Origin: Balneolia bacterium
GTDB taxonomy: Bacteria > Bacteroidota > Rhodothermia > Balneolales > Cyclonatronaceae
Direction of reading: 5' to 3'
Assembly (NCBI GenBank): GCA_003567135.1
Contig: PXAI01000056.1
Coordinates: forward strand, 1-8,034
DNA: 8,034 bases
Made by a program: the position numbers and the translations under genes. The notes beneath the pieces were generated by a model. That model did no database searches, had not been told where the DNA came from, and saw only the letters and a program-made list of their open reading frames with translations. Positions 1 to 6,497 of the stretch are shown piece by piece (position 1 is the first letter of the stretch; every line of letters begins with the position of its first letter).

Positions 1-885
1 ACCCCGGCGATTACCGTTCAGGGCGGAATCGGAAATCACGGTGAAATGCAGCGGATGCTTGGCCATTACGGCGTTGACAGCGTGGGATGGGGAAGCCCGT
101 TTCTGTTGGTGCCCGAGGCAACCTGCGTGGATGAGGAAACGATGAACCTGCTGGGTGATGCCGGAGAAAAAGATTTTTATCTGAGCAACGTCTCTCCGCT
201 TGGCGTACCGTTTAACAATGTGCGCGATTCAGGATCAGAGAAGTACAAAAAGAAGCTGATCGAGGAAGGAAAACCCGGATCGAAATGCCCTAAAGGGTTT
301 TTGTCGTTTAACACGGAGTTTACAGAAAACCCGATTTGTACGGCTTCAGCTGAGTATCAAATCCTGAAAATTGATTCCCTTAAATCTACTTTAAAAGATA
401 AAGAAGAGCTTGACAGGCAGATTGATGAAGTGCTGGTTAAGGATTGTCTTTGCAATAATCTCGGATTTTCGGCGCTGATCCGCCTTGGCATTGTTCCCGC
501 AAAAACGGGCAAACAGGCGATTTGTCCGGGACCGAATCTTGCCTGGTTTAAACAAACCTATTCGCTGGATGAAATGGTGGATCACATCTATGGCCGCACA
601 TCCCTGCTTGAAAATCCTGAGCGGCCGCATGTGTTTGTCAAGGAAATGACGATGTACGTGGATTACCTGGAAAAAATGCTGGGTTTTGCGGGGGATGATG
701 CCAAAGAACTGCGCAAGCTGAATAAAATGAAAAAGAACCTTGAGCAGGGGATGGACGCCTGCTATGAATTATCTCAGCAGGATGCGTTTAAAGGTGAAAA
801 TCTCGAATCGCTTGAGCTGATTGTTTTTGAGCAGCGCAAACGACTTGAAGAAATGTTCCTTCAGGAGGCGGAAGCCGAAGCGTGA
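1..885 (+). CDS. Unrecognised Cys-containing protein, C-terminal 294 residues (5' end outside window)
   Basis: The reading frame is open from base 1 to a TGA at 883-885, so the gene starts upstream and the ATG at 46 is probably internal. I do not recognise the family. The first visible residues (GGIGNHGE at fragment residues 8-15, then GVDSVGWGSPF at about 24-34) resemble the paired phosphate-binding loops at the end of a TIM barrel, as in FMN enzymes such as nitronate monooxygenase; this is a weak inference. After that come several Cys in conserved-looking contexts: KCPKG (C96), ICTAS (C113), CLC (C149, C151) and ICPGP (C175). These could bind metal or be redox active. The last 80 residues are charged and probably helical or coiled coil. 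No signal peptide or membrane segment is visible in this part. The stop overlaps the GTG start of the heme A synthase gene by four bases (GTGA), so the two genes are very likely co-transcribed and translationally coupled. Coding is certain; function is not. Confidence 0.85.
   Translation, partial: TPAITVQGGIGNHGEMQRMLGHYGVDSVGWGSPFLLVPEATCVDEETMNLLGDAGEKDFYLSNVSPLGVPFNNVRDSGSEKYKKKLIEEGKPGSKCPKGFLSFNTEFTENPICTASAEYQILKIDSLKSTLKDKEELDRQIDEVLVKDCLCNNLGFSALIRLGIVPAKTGKQAICPGPNLAWFKQTYSLDEMVDHIYGRTSLLENPERPHVFVKEMTMYVDYLEKMLGFAGDDAKELRKLNKMKKNLEQGMDACYELSQQDAFKGENLESLELIVFEQRKRLEEMFLQEAEAEA
863..868 (+). promoter_or_regulatory. Ribosome binding site for the heme A synthase gene
   Basis: An AGGAGG core lies inside the end of the upstream gene, 13 bases before the GTG at 882. 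The spacing is longer than ideal, but there is no other in-frame start nearby. It is the only strong Shine-Dalgarno sequence I see in the window and it supports the GTG start. Confidence 0.55.
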
Positions 886-1925
886 CACCAAAAACTGAGA
901 AGCAGCTCCGCATCTGGTACCTCAGCGGAGCCTTTCTGGTATTCATCATTTTAATCGTTGGCGGCATCACCCGGCTTACACAGTCGGGTTTGTCGATTAC
1001 GGAATGGAATCCCGTTATGGGAGTGATTCCGCCGTTGTCTGAAGCCGACTGGATGTCGGAGTTTGATAAATACCGGGAATCGCCGGAATATCTGCAGCTG
1101 AACCGCGGCATGAGCCTGGAAGATTTCAAGTTCATCTACTTTTGGGAATATCTCCACCGTGTATTTGCCCGCCTAATCGGGATCGTATTTATCGTGCCGT
1201 TTGTCTGGTTCTGGGCAAAAGGAAAACTGGATGCCGTAAACAAAAAGCGTGCATTTATGCTATTCGGGCTCGGTTTCCTTCAGGGGTTTTTAGGATGGTT
1301 TATGGTGATGAGCGGCCTCAACGACGTTCCGTACGTGAGTCCCTACCGGCTTGGCATGCACCTGATGCTCGCTTTTGTGATCTTTGGGTTCTGCGTTTGG
1401 TTCGCCCTTGATGTGCGAAAGCTCAACAAGCGAAGGATATTCGGCCACGGCAGCCTGAGCAAATGGCTGGCCGGATTTTCGGTTGTATTATGGCTGCAAA
1501 TTTTCTGGGGAGCACTCGTGGCGGGTCAAAACGCGGGCTACATCTACAACACGTTTCCGAAAATGCAGGACTACTGGATTCCGCCCGAATCGTTTCAGCT
1601 CCAGCCCGTGTTCATCAACTTTTTTGAGAATATCGTGATGGTTCAGTTTGTGCACCGGTTTCTGGGTACATTGCTGCTGGTCATAGCCGGAGTGCTGATC
1701 TGGAAAACCTGGTTCAGTAAGCTTCAGCTTTCTGTAAAGCTGAAACGGTGGATGGGAATCATGCTGTCGCTTCTTGCCGTGCAGTATCTCACCGGAGTGT
1801 TTACGCTACTGTGGAGAGTCCCGATCTGGATGGGAGTTTGGCATCAGGCATGGTCCATGCTGCTGTTTGGCGCGCTGATCGTGTTTTGGTTTTACCTGCG
1901 TACAGATCGGAAAATCCCGGCCTGA
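882..1925 (+). CDS. ctaA: Heme A synthase, COX15/CtaA family
   Basis: This inner-membrane enzyme oxidises the C8 methyl group of heme O to the formyl group of heme A, the cofactor of aa3-type cytochrome c oxidases. The 347 residues match the COX15 form. The N-terminus has the family signature GGITRLTQSGLSITEW (about 27-42) followed by NPVMGVIPP. The four expected haem-ligand histidines are visible: EYLHR (His92), LGMHL (His160), VQFVHR (His258) and VWHQ (His321). Around eight membrane segments can be drawn, in two repeated four-helix halves, and the segment GQNAGYIYNTFPKM (about 215-228) is typical of the family. It lacks the extracytoplasmic Cys pair of the Bacillus CtaA type, so it belongs to the COX15 (proteobacterial/mitochondrial) class. 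The start is GTG, overlapping the upstream stop codon. Its presence implies an aa3-type oxidase elsewhere in the genome; no oxidase subunit or heme O synthase gene is in this window. The gene ends 13 bp from the stop of the convergent CAP-domain gene. Confidence 0.95.
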   Translation: MTPKTEKQLRIWYLSGAFLVFIILIVGGITRLTQSGLSITEWNPVMGVIPPLSEADWMSEFDKYRESPEYLQLNRGMSLEDFKFIYFWEYLHRVFARLIGIVFIVPFVWFWAKGKLDAVNKKRAFMLFGLGFLQGFLGWFMVMSGLNDVPYVSPYRLGMHLMLAFVIFGFCVWFALDVRKLNKRRIFGHGSLSKWLAGFSVVLWLQIFWGALVAGQNAGYIYNTFPKMQDYWIPPESFQLQPVFINFFENIVMVQFVHRFLGTLLLVIAGVLIWKTWFSKLQLSVKLKRWMGIMLSLLAVQYLTGVFTLLWRVPIWMGVWHQAWSMLLFGALIVFWFYLRTDRKIPA

Positions 1926-1938
1926 CTGGTATTGCGAG

Positions 1939-3282
1939 TTATCTTTGGGCTTGTACCGCGCGATATAGTGCGACAGCAGAATAGTACCCCTTATACATTG
2001 TGTTTCCAATCGTTACGAAAGGCAACGAACTTCCACCTTCAATTCTGCGATCAACATTTAAATAAGCATGGTGCATTCTGTCGCGGTTTGGGCCTTCGTT
2101 ATTATCATAAAAGGCCGTGTTGTGGCGTACCCCGAATTCGGTGAATTCGTTATGCAGGGTTTGTGTAAAGCTGCACTGGTTTCTGCCATAAATAGTGATG
2201 TCACTCCCTCTGAAATAATCGGCAACTTCATCCTTCATATCATTAGGGGTAGTTGATGCGAACAGGAAAAGCCAGTAAGCCTGCCCGTCATCTGAACCCG
2301 TTTCGTAAGCTGCGGCAACTGCGGCATACGTAATCCCATTGCGCATAATGTGGCGGCAGGTGTCGGGATCGTCAAGCCAGCTTCTGAGTGCGTCATCGAA
2401 ATTATGAGAGGATTTTGTGGCTACAATATTGCCTCTTTCAAAATTATCACCAAAAATCGGGTTCCAGAAAATGCGTCTCTCACTGGTGATGTACCGCGAA
2501 CTGTTTCCAACTATTGATCGGGCTCTGCGTTCTGCTGCATAGAGAACATCTTCATGCCAGTCAATAACCTGTTCCGGAGAAAGCTGGTTTCCATCGCACT
2601 GCACCCCTCTGTTTCTTAACCTGTTCAGTTGGTTCATTACCCAATCCTGGTCTAAATCTACTAAAGATATTTTTTCGTCGGTTTCTTCCGGCTCCGGCGC
2701 TGCGCTGATTGTTTCACCATCTTCAAATGCGATTGTGCCCGCAAGCTTCATAGCCCAGTGTGGTTGAGTTGTGTCATGGCGGTTTTCAATCTCAGCACCG
2801 GTACGAACCGCCACGGCAACATGCGTTATGTTAGGGCTCATGATGTTTGCACAGTGGCCGGGACTATTTATCCAGGACTCCATCACCTGTTCAATTGATC
2901 GCTGCCCCCTTGCTATATTTTCACTGAACGTATTGTATTGATCGGTTACGTTATTGATGCGATCAGTAGAACTTTCCTCATCGGGATTGTTGTGGGCGTA
3001 AAAATTTCTAATGATCATGTCCTTTACATGCAGAAGCGCAGCTTCTTCGAGGTCTTCATCCCATTGTAAATGATGCACATCATCAAAATGATTTTCGCCG
3101 CAATATCGTGCTTCGCTGCGATAATCGTTGACCAGCTCAAGTATGCCGCTGGTGTCAATGGCATTCTGTGCTAAGGCCTGCGCGGGTATCAGGAATAAGA
3201 TTGCCAGCAAAGGCCTGGTCAGTAACAGTAAAACGCCGGTAGCTGATGAAGTAAGCTTTTTGATGATACTAAAATTGAACAT
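1939..3282 (-). CDS. Secreted protein with two CAP/SCP domains and a glutaredoxin-like C-terminus
   Basis: The 447-residue product starts with a positively charged stretch and a long hydrophobic segment ending in AQA-LAQ (about residues 1-39), read as a signal peptide or anchor, so it probably acts in the periplasm or outside the cell. Residues about 46-185 form a bacterial CAP (YkwD-like, PR-1/CRISP) domain: AHNNP (His97), SENIARG (Glu121) and SPGHCANIM (His143), with Cys61 and Cys144 as the likely disulphide pair. Residues about 208-345 look like a second, degenerate CAP domain. It keeps a matching Cys pair (Cys229, Cys309) and the RSWLDDPDTCRHIM segment, but has lost the His and Glu of the cavity. 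Residues about 360-445 resemble glutaredoxin: a beta strand DITIYGRNQ, then CSFT (Cys370), LPFVTIGN (probable cis-Pro421) and a KGYYS turn. CAP biochemical roles vary between proteins, so no reaction is claimed. The ATG at 3282 has an AGGA five bases upstream. The gene stands alone, convergent with ctaA. The first CAP call is strong; the other two domains rest on pattern. Confidence 0.9.
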   Translation of the reverse strand: MFNFSIIKKLTSSATGVLLLLTRPLLAILFLIPAQALAQNAIDTSGILELVNDYRSEARYCGENHFDDVHHLQWDEDLEEAALLHVKDMIIRNFYAHNNPDEESSTDRINNVTDQYNTFSENIARGQRSIEQVMESWINSPGHCANIMSPNITHVAVAVRTGAEIENRHDTTQPHWAMKLAGTIAFEDGETISAAPEPEETDEKISLVDLDQDWVMNQLNRLRNRGVQCDGNQLSPEQVIDWHEDVLYAAERRARSIVGNSSRYITSERRIFWNPIFGDNFERGNIVATKSSHNFDDALRSWLDDPDTCRHIMRNGITYAAVAAAYETGSDDGQAYWLFLFASTTPNDMKDEVADYFRGSDITIYGRNQCSFTQTLHNEFTEFGVRHNTAFYDNNEGPNRDRMHHAYLNVDRRIEGGSSLPFVTIGNTMYKGYYSAVALYRAVQAQR

Positions 3283-3331
3283 AAGAATCCTGTTGAGAAG
3301 TCAGTAGATGTTAACACTTATTTTATTATGT

Positions 3332-3343
3332 GAGGTATACCTC
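3332..3343. promoter_or_regulatory. 12-bp perfect palindrome upstream of the CAP-domain gene
   Basis: GAGGTATACCTC is a perfect inverted repeat centred about 55 bases before the CAP gene start, in an AT-rich leader. It could be an operator or part of the promoter. No clear -35/-10 pair with proper spacing could be fixed around it, and a 12-bp palindrome can arise by chance. The rest of the gene-free stretch 3283-3439 holds nothing else I can name. Confidence 0.25.
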
Positions 3344-3439
3344 TCCAAATATAAATATCAGCTATATAAAGCCAAATTAAATTAATTAACCGGGTCTGCA
3401 CGATAAATGATGGATAACTATTTGGCCTTCATCATCTTC

Positions 3440-3477
3440 AAAAAAAATCCCGCCAAAAATTATTCCGGCAGGATTTT
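3440..3477 (-). terminator. Rho-independent terminator of ric
   Basis: Read on the minus strand, an 11-bp stem (AAAATCCTGCC at 3477-3467 pairing with GGCGGGATTTT at 3454-3444, with one G-U pair) closes a 12-base loop and runs directly into a tract of eight T (A run at 3440-3447 on the plus strand). It begins 24 bases after the ric stop codon. Placement, GC-rich stem base and T tract are all as expected for an intrinsic terminator. Confidence 0.88.
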
Positions 3478-3500
3478 GATTGAGGGGTATTTTTTTTAAA

Positions 3501-4217
3501 TCAGGGGAGCAGATGTATCGCTTTTACGAACAGAATGTTGTTCTCAAGGTGAACATGTTTGTGAAGATCACGCTCGAAATCTTCGAGGCCCTCGTAAAGT
3601 ACGCGGTATGTGGTGCAGGCTCCTTCGGGCGGCGTAAACTGATGACTCAGTTCGCGGATTTTTTTCATGGCGTCGCCGGCTGATTCGTGCTCGTTCTCCA
3701 TAGCGGTGAATTCCGATTTAAGGGATAAAGCGAGTTCGGGTGAAACGCTTCCGTCATCTCTGGTTTGCTCATACACCTCGCTGATCAACGGGAAAACCCG
3801 TCTTTCTTCTGATTCAAGATGCTCCATCAGTTCAGGAACCATCGCCGAAAGGGTATTGAAGATTTCGACATTCTCAGGATGGGAATCCCCGTGTCGCCAG
3901 GCCACCTTCGATGCGAATGCAAGCAGTTCATCGGTTTTTGCCCGCACATATTTATGATGCGTTTCCTCGATATAGGTAATCAGCAAAGGAATACTCCACT
4001 GATTATAGTTTTCCGCAGTAGCCTGATTTCCTTCCAGTTCCTGCTCAAGTTCGGCCAGAAGCTTACCGGAGTTAATATTTTTTCGTTTACAGGCTTCAGC
4101 TATGGAAATTCCTCCGCCGCAGCAGAAATCAATATCATACTTTCGGAAAAGTCCGGCAGCACGGTAATTCTGGCTGACAATCTCACCGATTTTTAGCTGG
4201 TCATGTAGGGTTTGCAT
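3501..4217 (-). CDS. ric: RIC di-iron protein (YtfE/ScdA family), repair of iron-sulfur clusters
   Basis: This cytoplasmic non-haem di-iron protein helps restore Fe-S clusters damaged by nitric oxide or oxidants in characterised relatives (E. coli YtfE, Staphylococcus ScdA). The 238 residues carry both family domains. The N-terminal ScdA_N/DUF542 part (about 5-60) has the signature DFCCGGG with Cys32 and Cys33. The C-terminal hemerythrin-like four-helix domain (about 78-235) shows the ligand pattern: ETHHK (His87 or His88), EHLESEE (His133, Glu137), ENEH (His177) and HKHVHLENN (His221, Glu225). The TPPEGACTTYR segment (195-205) matches the conserved loop seen in YtfE. Length is normal and no key residue is missing. 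No good ribosome site precedes the ATG at 4217. Transcription is divergent from the Rrf2 regulator; the region between them holds three operator-like palindromes, so control by that regulator is likely but inferred. It ends in its own terminator. Confidence 0.95.
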   Translation of the reverse strand: MQTLHDQLKIGEIVSQNYRAAGLFRKYDIDFCCGGGISIAEACKRKNINSGKLLAELEQELEGNQATAENYNQWSIPLLITYIEETHHKYVRAKTDELLAFASKVAWRHGDSHPENVEIFNTLSAMVPELMEHLESEERRVFPLISEVYEQTRDDGSVSPELALSLKSEFTAMENEHESAGDAMKKIRELSHQFTPPEGACTTYRVLYEGLEDFERDLHKHVHLENNILFVKAIHLLP

Positions 4218-4383
4218 AAAGAAATAAGATTTAAAGTGGGATGATACCGGAACAACCTCTCAGATACTCAAAGAGTCAGTCGAAACTCTATCCAGGGATA
4301 AGAACCGGTGCTAAGTGATTAATATTCAGTATTTTTTTGTCTGATTAAGAGGGATGCTTTTTTCTGGAACATGCTTCATTTAA

Positions 4384-4405
4384 AATCAGACTAATTTGTC
4401 TTATT
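4384..4405. promoter_or_regulatory. Operator-like palindrome, site A
   Basis: Half-sites AATCAGAC (4384-4391) and GTCTTATT (4398-4405) are separated by six bases (TAATTT) and match as inverted repeats at 7 of 8 positions. The core GAC-N6-GTC is shared with sites B and C. Site centres A and B are 48 bp apart. The site is about 170 bp upstream of the ric start. It may bind the neighbouring Rrf2 protein or a Crp/Fnr-type dimer. Confidence 0.5.
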
Positions 4406-4431
4406 TAAAGTTACGGAACGACAAGCAATAA

Positions 4432-4453
4432 TAAAAGACCGTTTTGTCTTTAA
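4432..4453. promoter_or_regulatory. Operator-like palindrome, site B
   Basis: Half-sites TAAAAGAC (4432-4439) and GTCTTTAA (4446-4453) flank a six-base spacer (CGTTTT) and match as inverted repeats at 7 of 8 positions. Geometry and core (AAGAC-N6-GTCTT) are the same as in sites A and C. Confidence 0.5.
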
Positions 4454-4547
4454 TTGTTCGGTTGGTGAAATGTTGGTTATGAATACCATTGCAGGTCAAT
4501 AAATCCGACCCGTGGATAAAATGATGTTAAGAACCTCAGCGCATTCG

Positions 4548-4597
4548 TTTTCAATACTGTAGGGACAGGGCATGCCCTGTCCCTACAGTATTGAAAA
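4548..4597. repeat. Perfect 50-bp palindrome, probable dispersed repeat
   Basis: Two 25-base arms (4548-4572 and 4573-4597) are exact reverse complements with no spacer; the centre is GGGCATGCCC. The outer ends are TTTT and AAAA. The core, GTAGGGACAGGG followed by its complement, is of the GTAGGG...CCCTAC type that I know as an intergenic dispersed palindrome in many environmental bacterial genomes. It is far too long and exact for an ordinary operator. It could also terminate transcripts in both directions, since each strand ends in a short T or A run. It interrupts the leader between operator-like sites B and C. Confidence 0.8.
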
Positions 4598-4716
4598 TTA
4601 TGTATATACATACGATAGTCCAGATATATCCGCACAAAAGGCAACAACGTATTGAGGGAATTATCACACCACCCAACGACGAATTTAATTGATGAATTCT
4701 CGAAGTTTACGTATTA

Positions 4717-4738
4717 TTAAAGATAATTTAGTCTTAAA
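4717..4738. promoter_or_regulatory. Operator-like palindrome, site C, just before the Rrf2 start
   Basis: Half-sites TTAAAGAT (4717-4724) and GTCTTAAA (4731-4738) flank a six-base spacer (AATTTA); 6 of 8 positions match as inverted repeats. It has the same geometry as sites A and B and ends five bases before the ATG at 4743, where a bound protein would block transcription or initiation. This is what autoregulation by an Rrf2 protein would look like. Confidence 0.5.
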
Positions 4739-4742
4739 TATT

Positions 4743-5213
4743 ATGTTATTATCCAAAGCCTGTATTTACGGGATCAGGGCATCCCTTTACGTTGCTGCTA
4801 TGCACGAGCAGAAGCGCCCTTTTGTACCTATCCGGGAAGTCAGTGACAAGCTGGAGCTCTCGTTTCATTTTCTTACCAAAATCTTGCAGCAGCTCACCGC
4901 GGCCGGACTTATGAAATCATACAAAGGGCCAAACGGCGGGATCGCTTTTACCAGAGAACCTAAGGATATTAAGCTTATTGAGGTGGTATCTGCCATTGAC
5001 GGGCTTGACCTTTTTAAGGAGTGTGTACTTGGACTACCGGGCTGCGGACACAAGCAGCCGTGTCCGTTTCACGACAAATGGGCCACAACGCGGGAAGCGA
5101 TTGAGATCATGTTCAATGCGACTTCACTGGAAGAACTTGCCACTAAGGGAAAGCGCATGAATCTGCGATTGTCCGCAGAAATAACCATGGATGATCTTCT
5201 AAAAACGGCCTGA
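4743..5213 (+). CDS. Rrf2-family transcriptional regulator with probable Fe-S cluster ligands
   Basis: This is a DNA-binding repressor or activator of the Rrf2 family (IscR, NsrR, RsrR relatives), whose members often sense Fe-S status, nitric oxide or redox state through a cluster. From the ATG at 4743 the product has 156 residues, the usual length, and begins MLLSKACIYGIRA, the normal family N-terminus. A TTG at 4689 in the same frame would add 18 atypical residues and run through operator-like site C, so it is not preferred. The winged helix spans about residues 1-75 (IREVSDKLELSFHFLTKILQQLTAAGL as recognition region, then the wing KGPNGGIAF). Three cysteines follow, C94, C101 and C107 (ECVLGLPGC, QPCPFH), spaced like the cluster ligands of NsrR/IscR-type proteins. 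It is divergent from ric and 57 bp upstream of a membrane protein gene, probably in one operon with it. The ligand sensed is not shown; NO or Fe-S damage is inferred from the neighbours. Confidence 0.93.
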   Translation: MLLSKACIYGIRASLYVAAMHEQKRPFVPIREVSDKLELSFHFLTKILQQLTAAGLMKSYKGPNGGIAFTREPKDIKLIEVVSAIDGLDLFKECVLGLPGCGHKQPCPFHDKWATTREAIEIMFNATSLEELATKGKRMNLRLSAEITMDDLLKTA

Positions 5214-5247
5214 TAAGAAACGGGTTTGGATTGATACAGCCTGAGAT

Positions 5248-5259
5248 TTTACCGGTAAA
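5248..5259. promoter_or_regulatory. 12-bp palindrome before the membrane protein gene
   Basis: TTTACCGGTAAA is a perfect inverted repeat ending 11 bases before the ATG at 5271, within the 57-bp gap after the Rrf2 gene. It differs from the AAGAC/GTCTT sites. It could be a small operator or chance; its place next to a start without a ribosome site is the only support. Confidence 0.25.
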
Positions 5260-5270
5260 TTTTTCAAAAA

Positions 5271-6497
5271 ATGAAACGCGTGAGTAATCGTGTTGAGGTT
5301 TTCCGCGGAAAACTGCTGTGTTGGTTTTATATCCCCGCCCTTTTCTGGCTGATTATTTCCGTGGCGGTTGGAACCGGAATCCGCTATCACTGGCACACGC
5401 CGTGGATCACCGCGTTCACGATGCCCAATCTGATTCACGCCCACACGCACGCCGCGCTTCTGGGATGGGTCTATCTGGTTATGGCGGGGTTTACGCTTCA
5501 GTATTTCATCAGCAGGAAAACGGCCGAAAAAACGATTATTCCGATGGCAATCGGGATTCAGGTTTCCAATGTGGGGATGCTGATCTCCTTTGCTCTTCAG
5601 GGCTATGCATTCGGGTCGATTTTCTTTTCCAGCGTTCACCTGTTTCTCACGCTCTGGCTGGCCATCCTGTTTCTGATCAGTCCAAACAAAAACGAAAAAA
5701 GCCTTTCACGGGATTTTGCAGCTGCCGCCTGGCTATGGCACGTCCTCTCAGGGTTTGGTCCCTTCGCGCTGGCGTTTACCGGAGGCATGAGCGGCACGAT
5801 GGCGCAATTCTGGCTGGGCAGTTATCTGTTTCTGCTGTTGAACGGCTGGATCATATTTATGATGCTCGCCATGTGGTACCGCGTTCCGGAAGTGGCAGCA
5901 AAAACCGGCAAAAAAGAGCGTTTCGGTTTTAACCTGATGTTCATCACCCTGCTTCCGGCGCTTATCTCCATGCTCTATCCGCTGGGAATCAGCGACTCTC
6001 TCATACGAATCGGATTTGTGTTTAATCTCCTGCACGGATTCGGCATCCTGCTGCTACTGCCTTCGCTCTGGCCCGGAAAGTCATCCCCCGTGGTGGTTCG
6101 GACTGTACTTATTATTGCCGTGATCATGCTCGGTCTGAAGGCGGTTGTACAACCCCTCAGCTATTTCCCGGATCTGATTTTCCTTACGCAAAACCATTTT
6201 CTGAAAGTCGGCTTTATTCACATGGTTCTGCTCGCGCTGGTTACCCCGCTTCTGCTCGTACTGATCTTCCGCACCGTTCGAAGGAATACAATTTTTGCCC
6301 ATGTTATCACCGCAACCGTTCTGATTGCCGTACTTCTAACCACGCTCATTCTTTTCTGGATACCGCTCGGCTCCATGGCCGGAATTTATCTCAACCTGCC
6401 CTATAATCTCATAATGGCACTGCTTGGGTTTGTGTTCATGCTCGCAACCGCAGGCGTATTATGGAACGAGATATCGAAATACTGTAGCAATATTTAG
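5271..6497 (+). CDS. Twelve-TM membrane protein resembling heme-copper oxidase subunit I / NnrS
   Basis: The 408-residue product is almost entirely hydrophobic, with about 12 membrane helices (roughly 16-34, 55-79, 88-110, 116-136, 150-170, 180-202, 222-242, 246-266, 274-294, 314-334, 342-364 and 376-396). The most telling motif is NLIHAHTHAALLGWVYLVMAG (53-73), with His56, His58 and His60, which resembles the haem-ligand helix of cbb3/NOR-type subunit I proteins. Further histidines lie in or beside helices: His123, His157, His255, His309, His317 and His344. At about 400 residues it is shorter than true oxidase subunit I, and I do not see the full set of copper and proton-channel residues, so oxidase activity is not claimed. 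NnrS-like or stand-alone subunit I-like proteins of this kind occur with NO-response genes, which fits the Rrf2 and ric neighbours. No ribosome site is visible before the ATG. It probably forms an operon with the Rrf2 gene. An exact family assignment needs a profile search. Confidence 0.88.
   Translation: MKRVSNRVEVFRGKLLCWFYIPALFWLIISVAVGTGIRYHWHTPWITAFTMPNLIHAHTHAALLGWVYLVMAGFTLQYFISRKTAEKTIIPMAIGIQVSNVGMLISFALQGYAFGSIFFSSVHLFLTLWLAILFLISPNKNEKSLSRDFAAAAWLWHVLSGFGPFALAFTGGMSGTMAQFWLGSYLFLLLNGWIIFMMLAMWYRVPEVAAKTGKKERFGFNLMFITLLPALISMLYPLGISDSLIRIGFVFNLLHGFGILLLLPSLWPGKSSPVVVRTVLIIAVIMLGLKAVVQPLSYFPDLIFLTQNHFLKVGFIHMVLLALVTPLLLVLIFRTVRRNTIFAHVITATVLIAVLLTTLILFWIPLGSMAGIYLNLPYNLIMALLGFVFMLATAGVLWNEISKYCSNI

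Larger units (their letters stand above)
4218..4742. promoter_or_regulatory. Divergent ric / rrf2 intergenic region
   Basis: This AT-rich 525-base region between the two divergent starts has no convincing coding sequence. It must hold both promoters, but I cannot fix a -35/-10 or a Bacteroidota-type -33/-7 pair with confidence. It contains three similar 22-bp imperfect palindromes, a lone GTCTGATT half-site at 4339-4346 and a perfect 50-bp palindrome at 4548-4597, all described separately. The length is large for a simple divergent promoter, which suggests that the 50-bp palindrome was inserted or that control is complex. Confidence 0.6.

Noticed and set aside
1723..1744. Perfect 9-bp stem with a 4-base loop inside ctaA
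   Set aside because: It lies within well-conserved coding sequence (FSKLQLSVKLK), has no T tract and no nearby start; most likely chance from codon use.
3480..4196. Plus-strand open frames opposite ric
   Set aside because: They lie antisense to a protein with full RIC motifs, have no recognisable domain and cross the terminator region; treated as shadows.
4324..4346. Fourth operator-like site (ATTCAG ... GTCTGATT)
   Set aside because: Only the right half matches; the left half fits poorly and needs a seven-base spacer, so it is noted only as a lone half-site.
4689..4742. Upstream TTG/ATG start giving an Rrf2 protein 18 residues longer
   Set aside because: The extra residues do not fit the family N-terminus (MLLSKA...), and the segment overlaps operator-like site C; the ATG at 4743 gives the usual length.
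5271..6497. True cytochrome c oxidase catalytic subunit
   Set aside because: It is too short, has no partner subunits, and the complete set of copper-site residues is not visible; only a resemblance is claimed.
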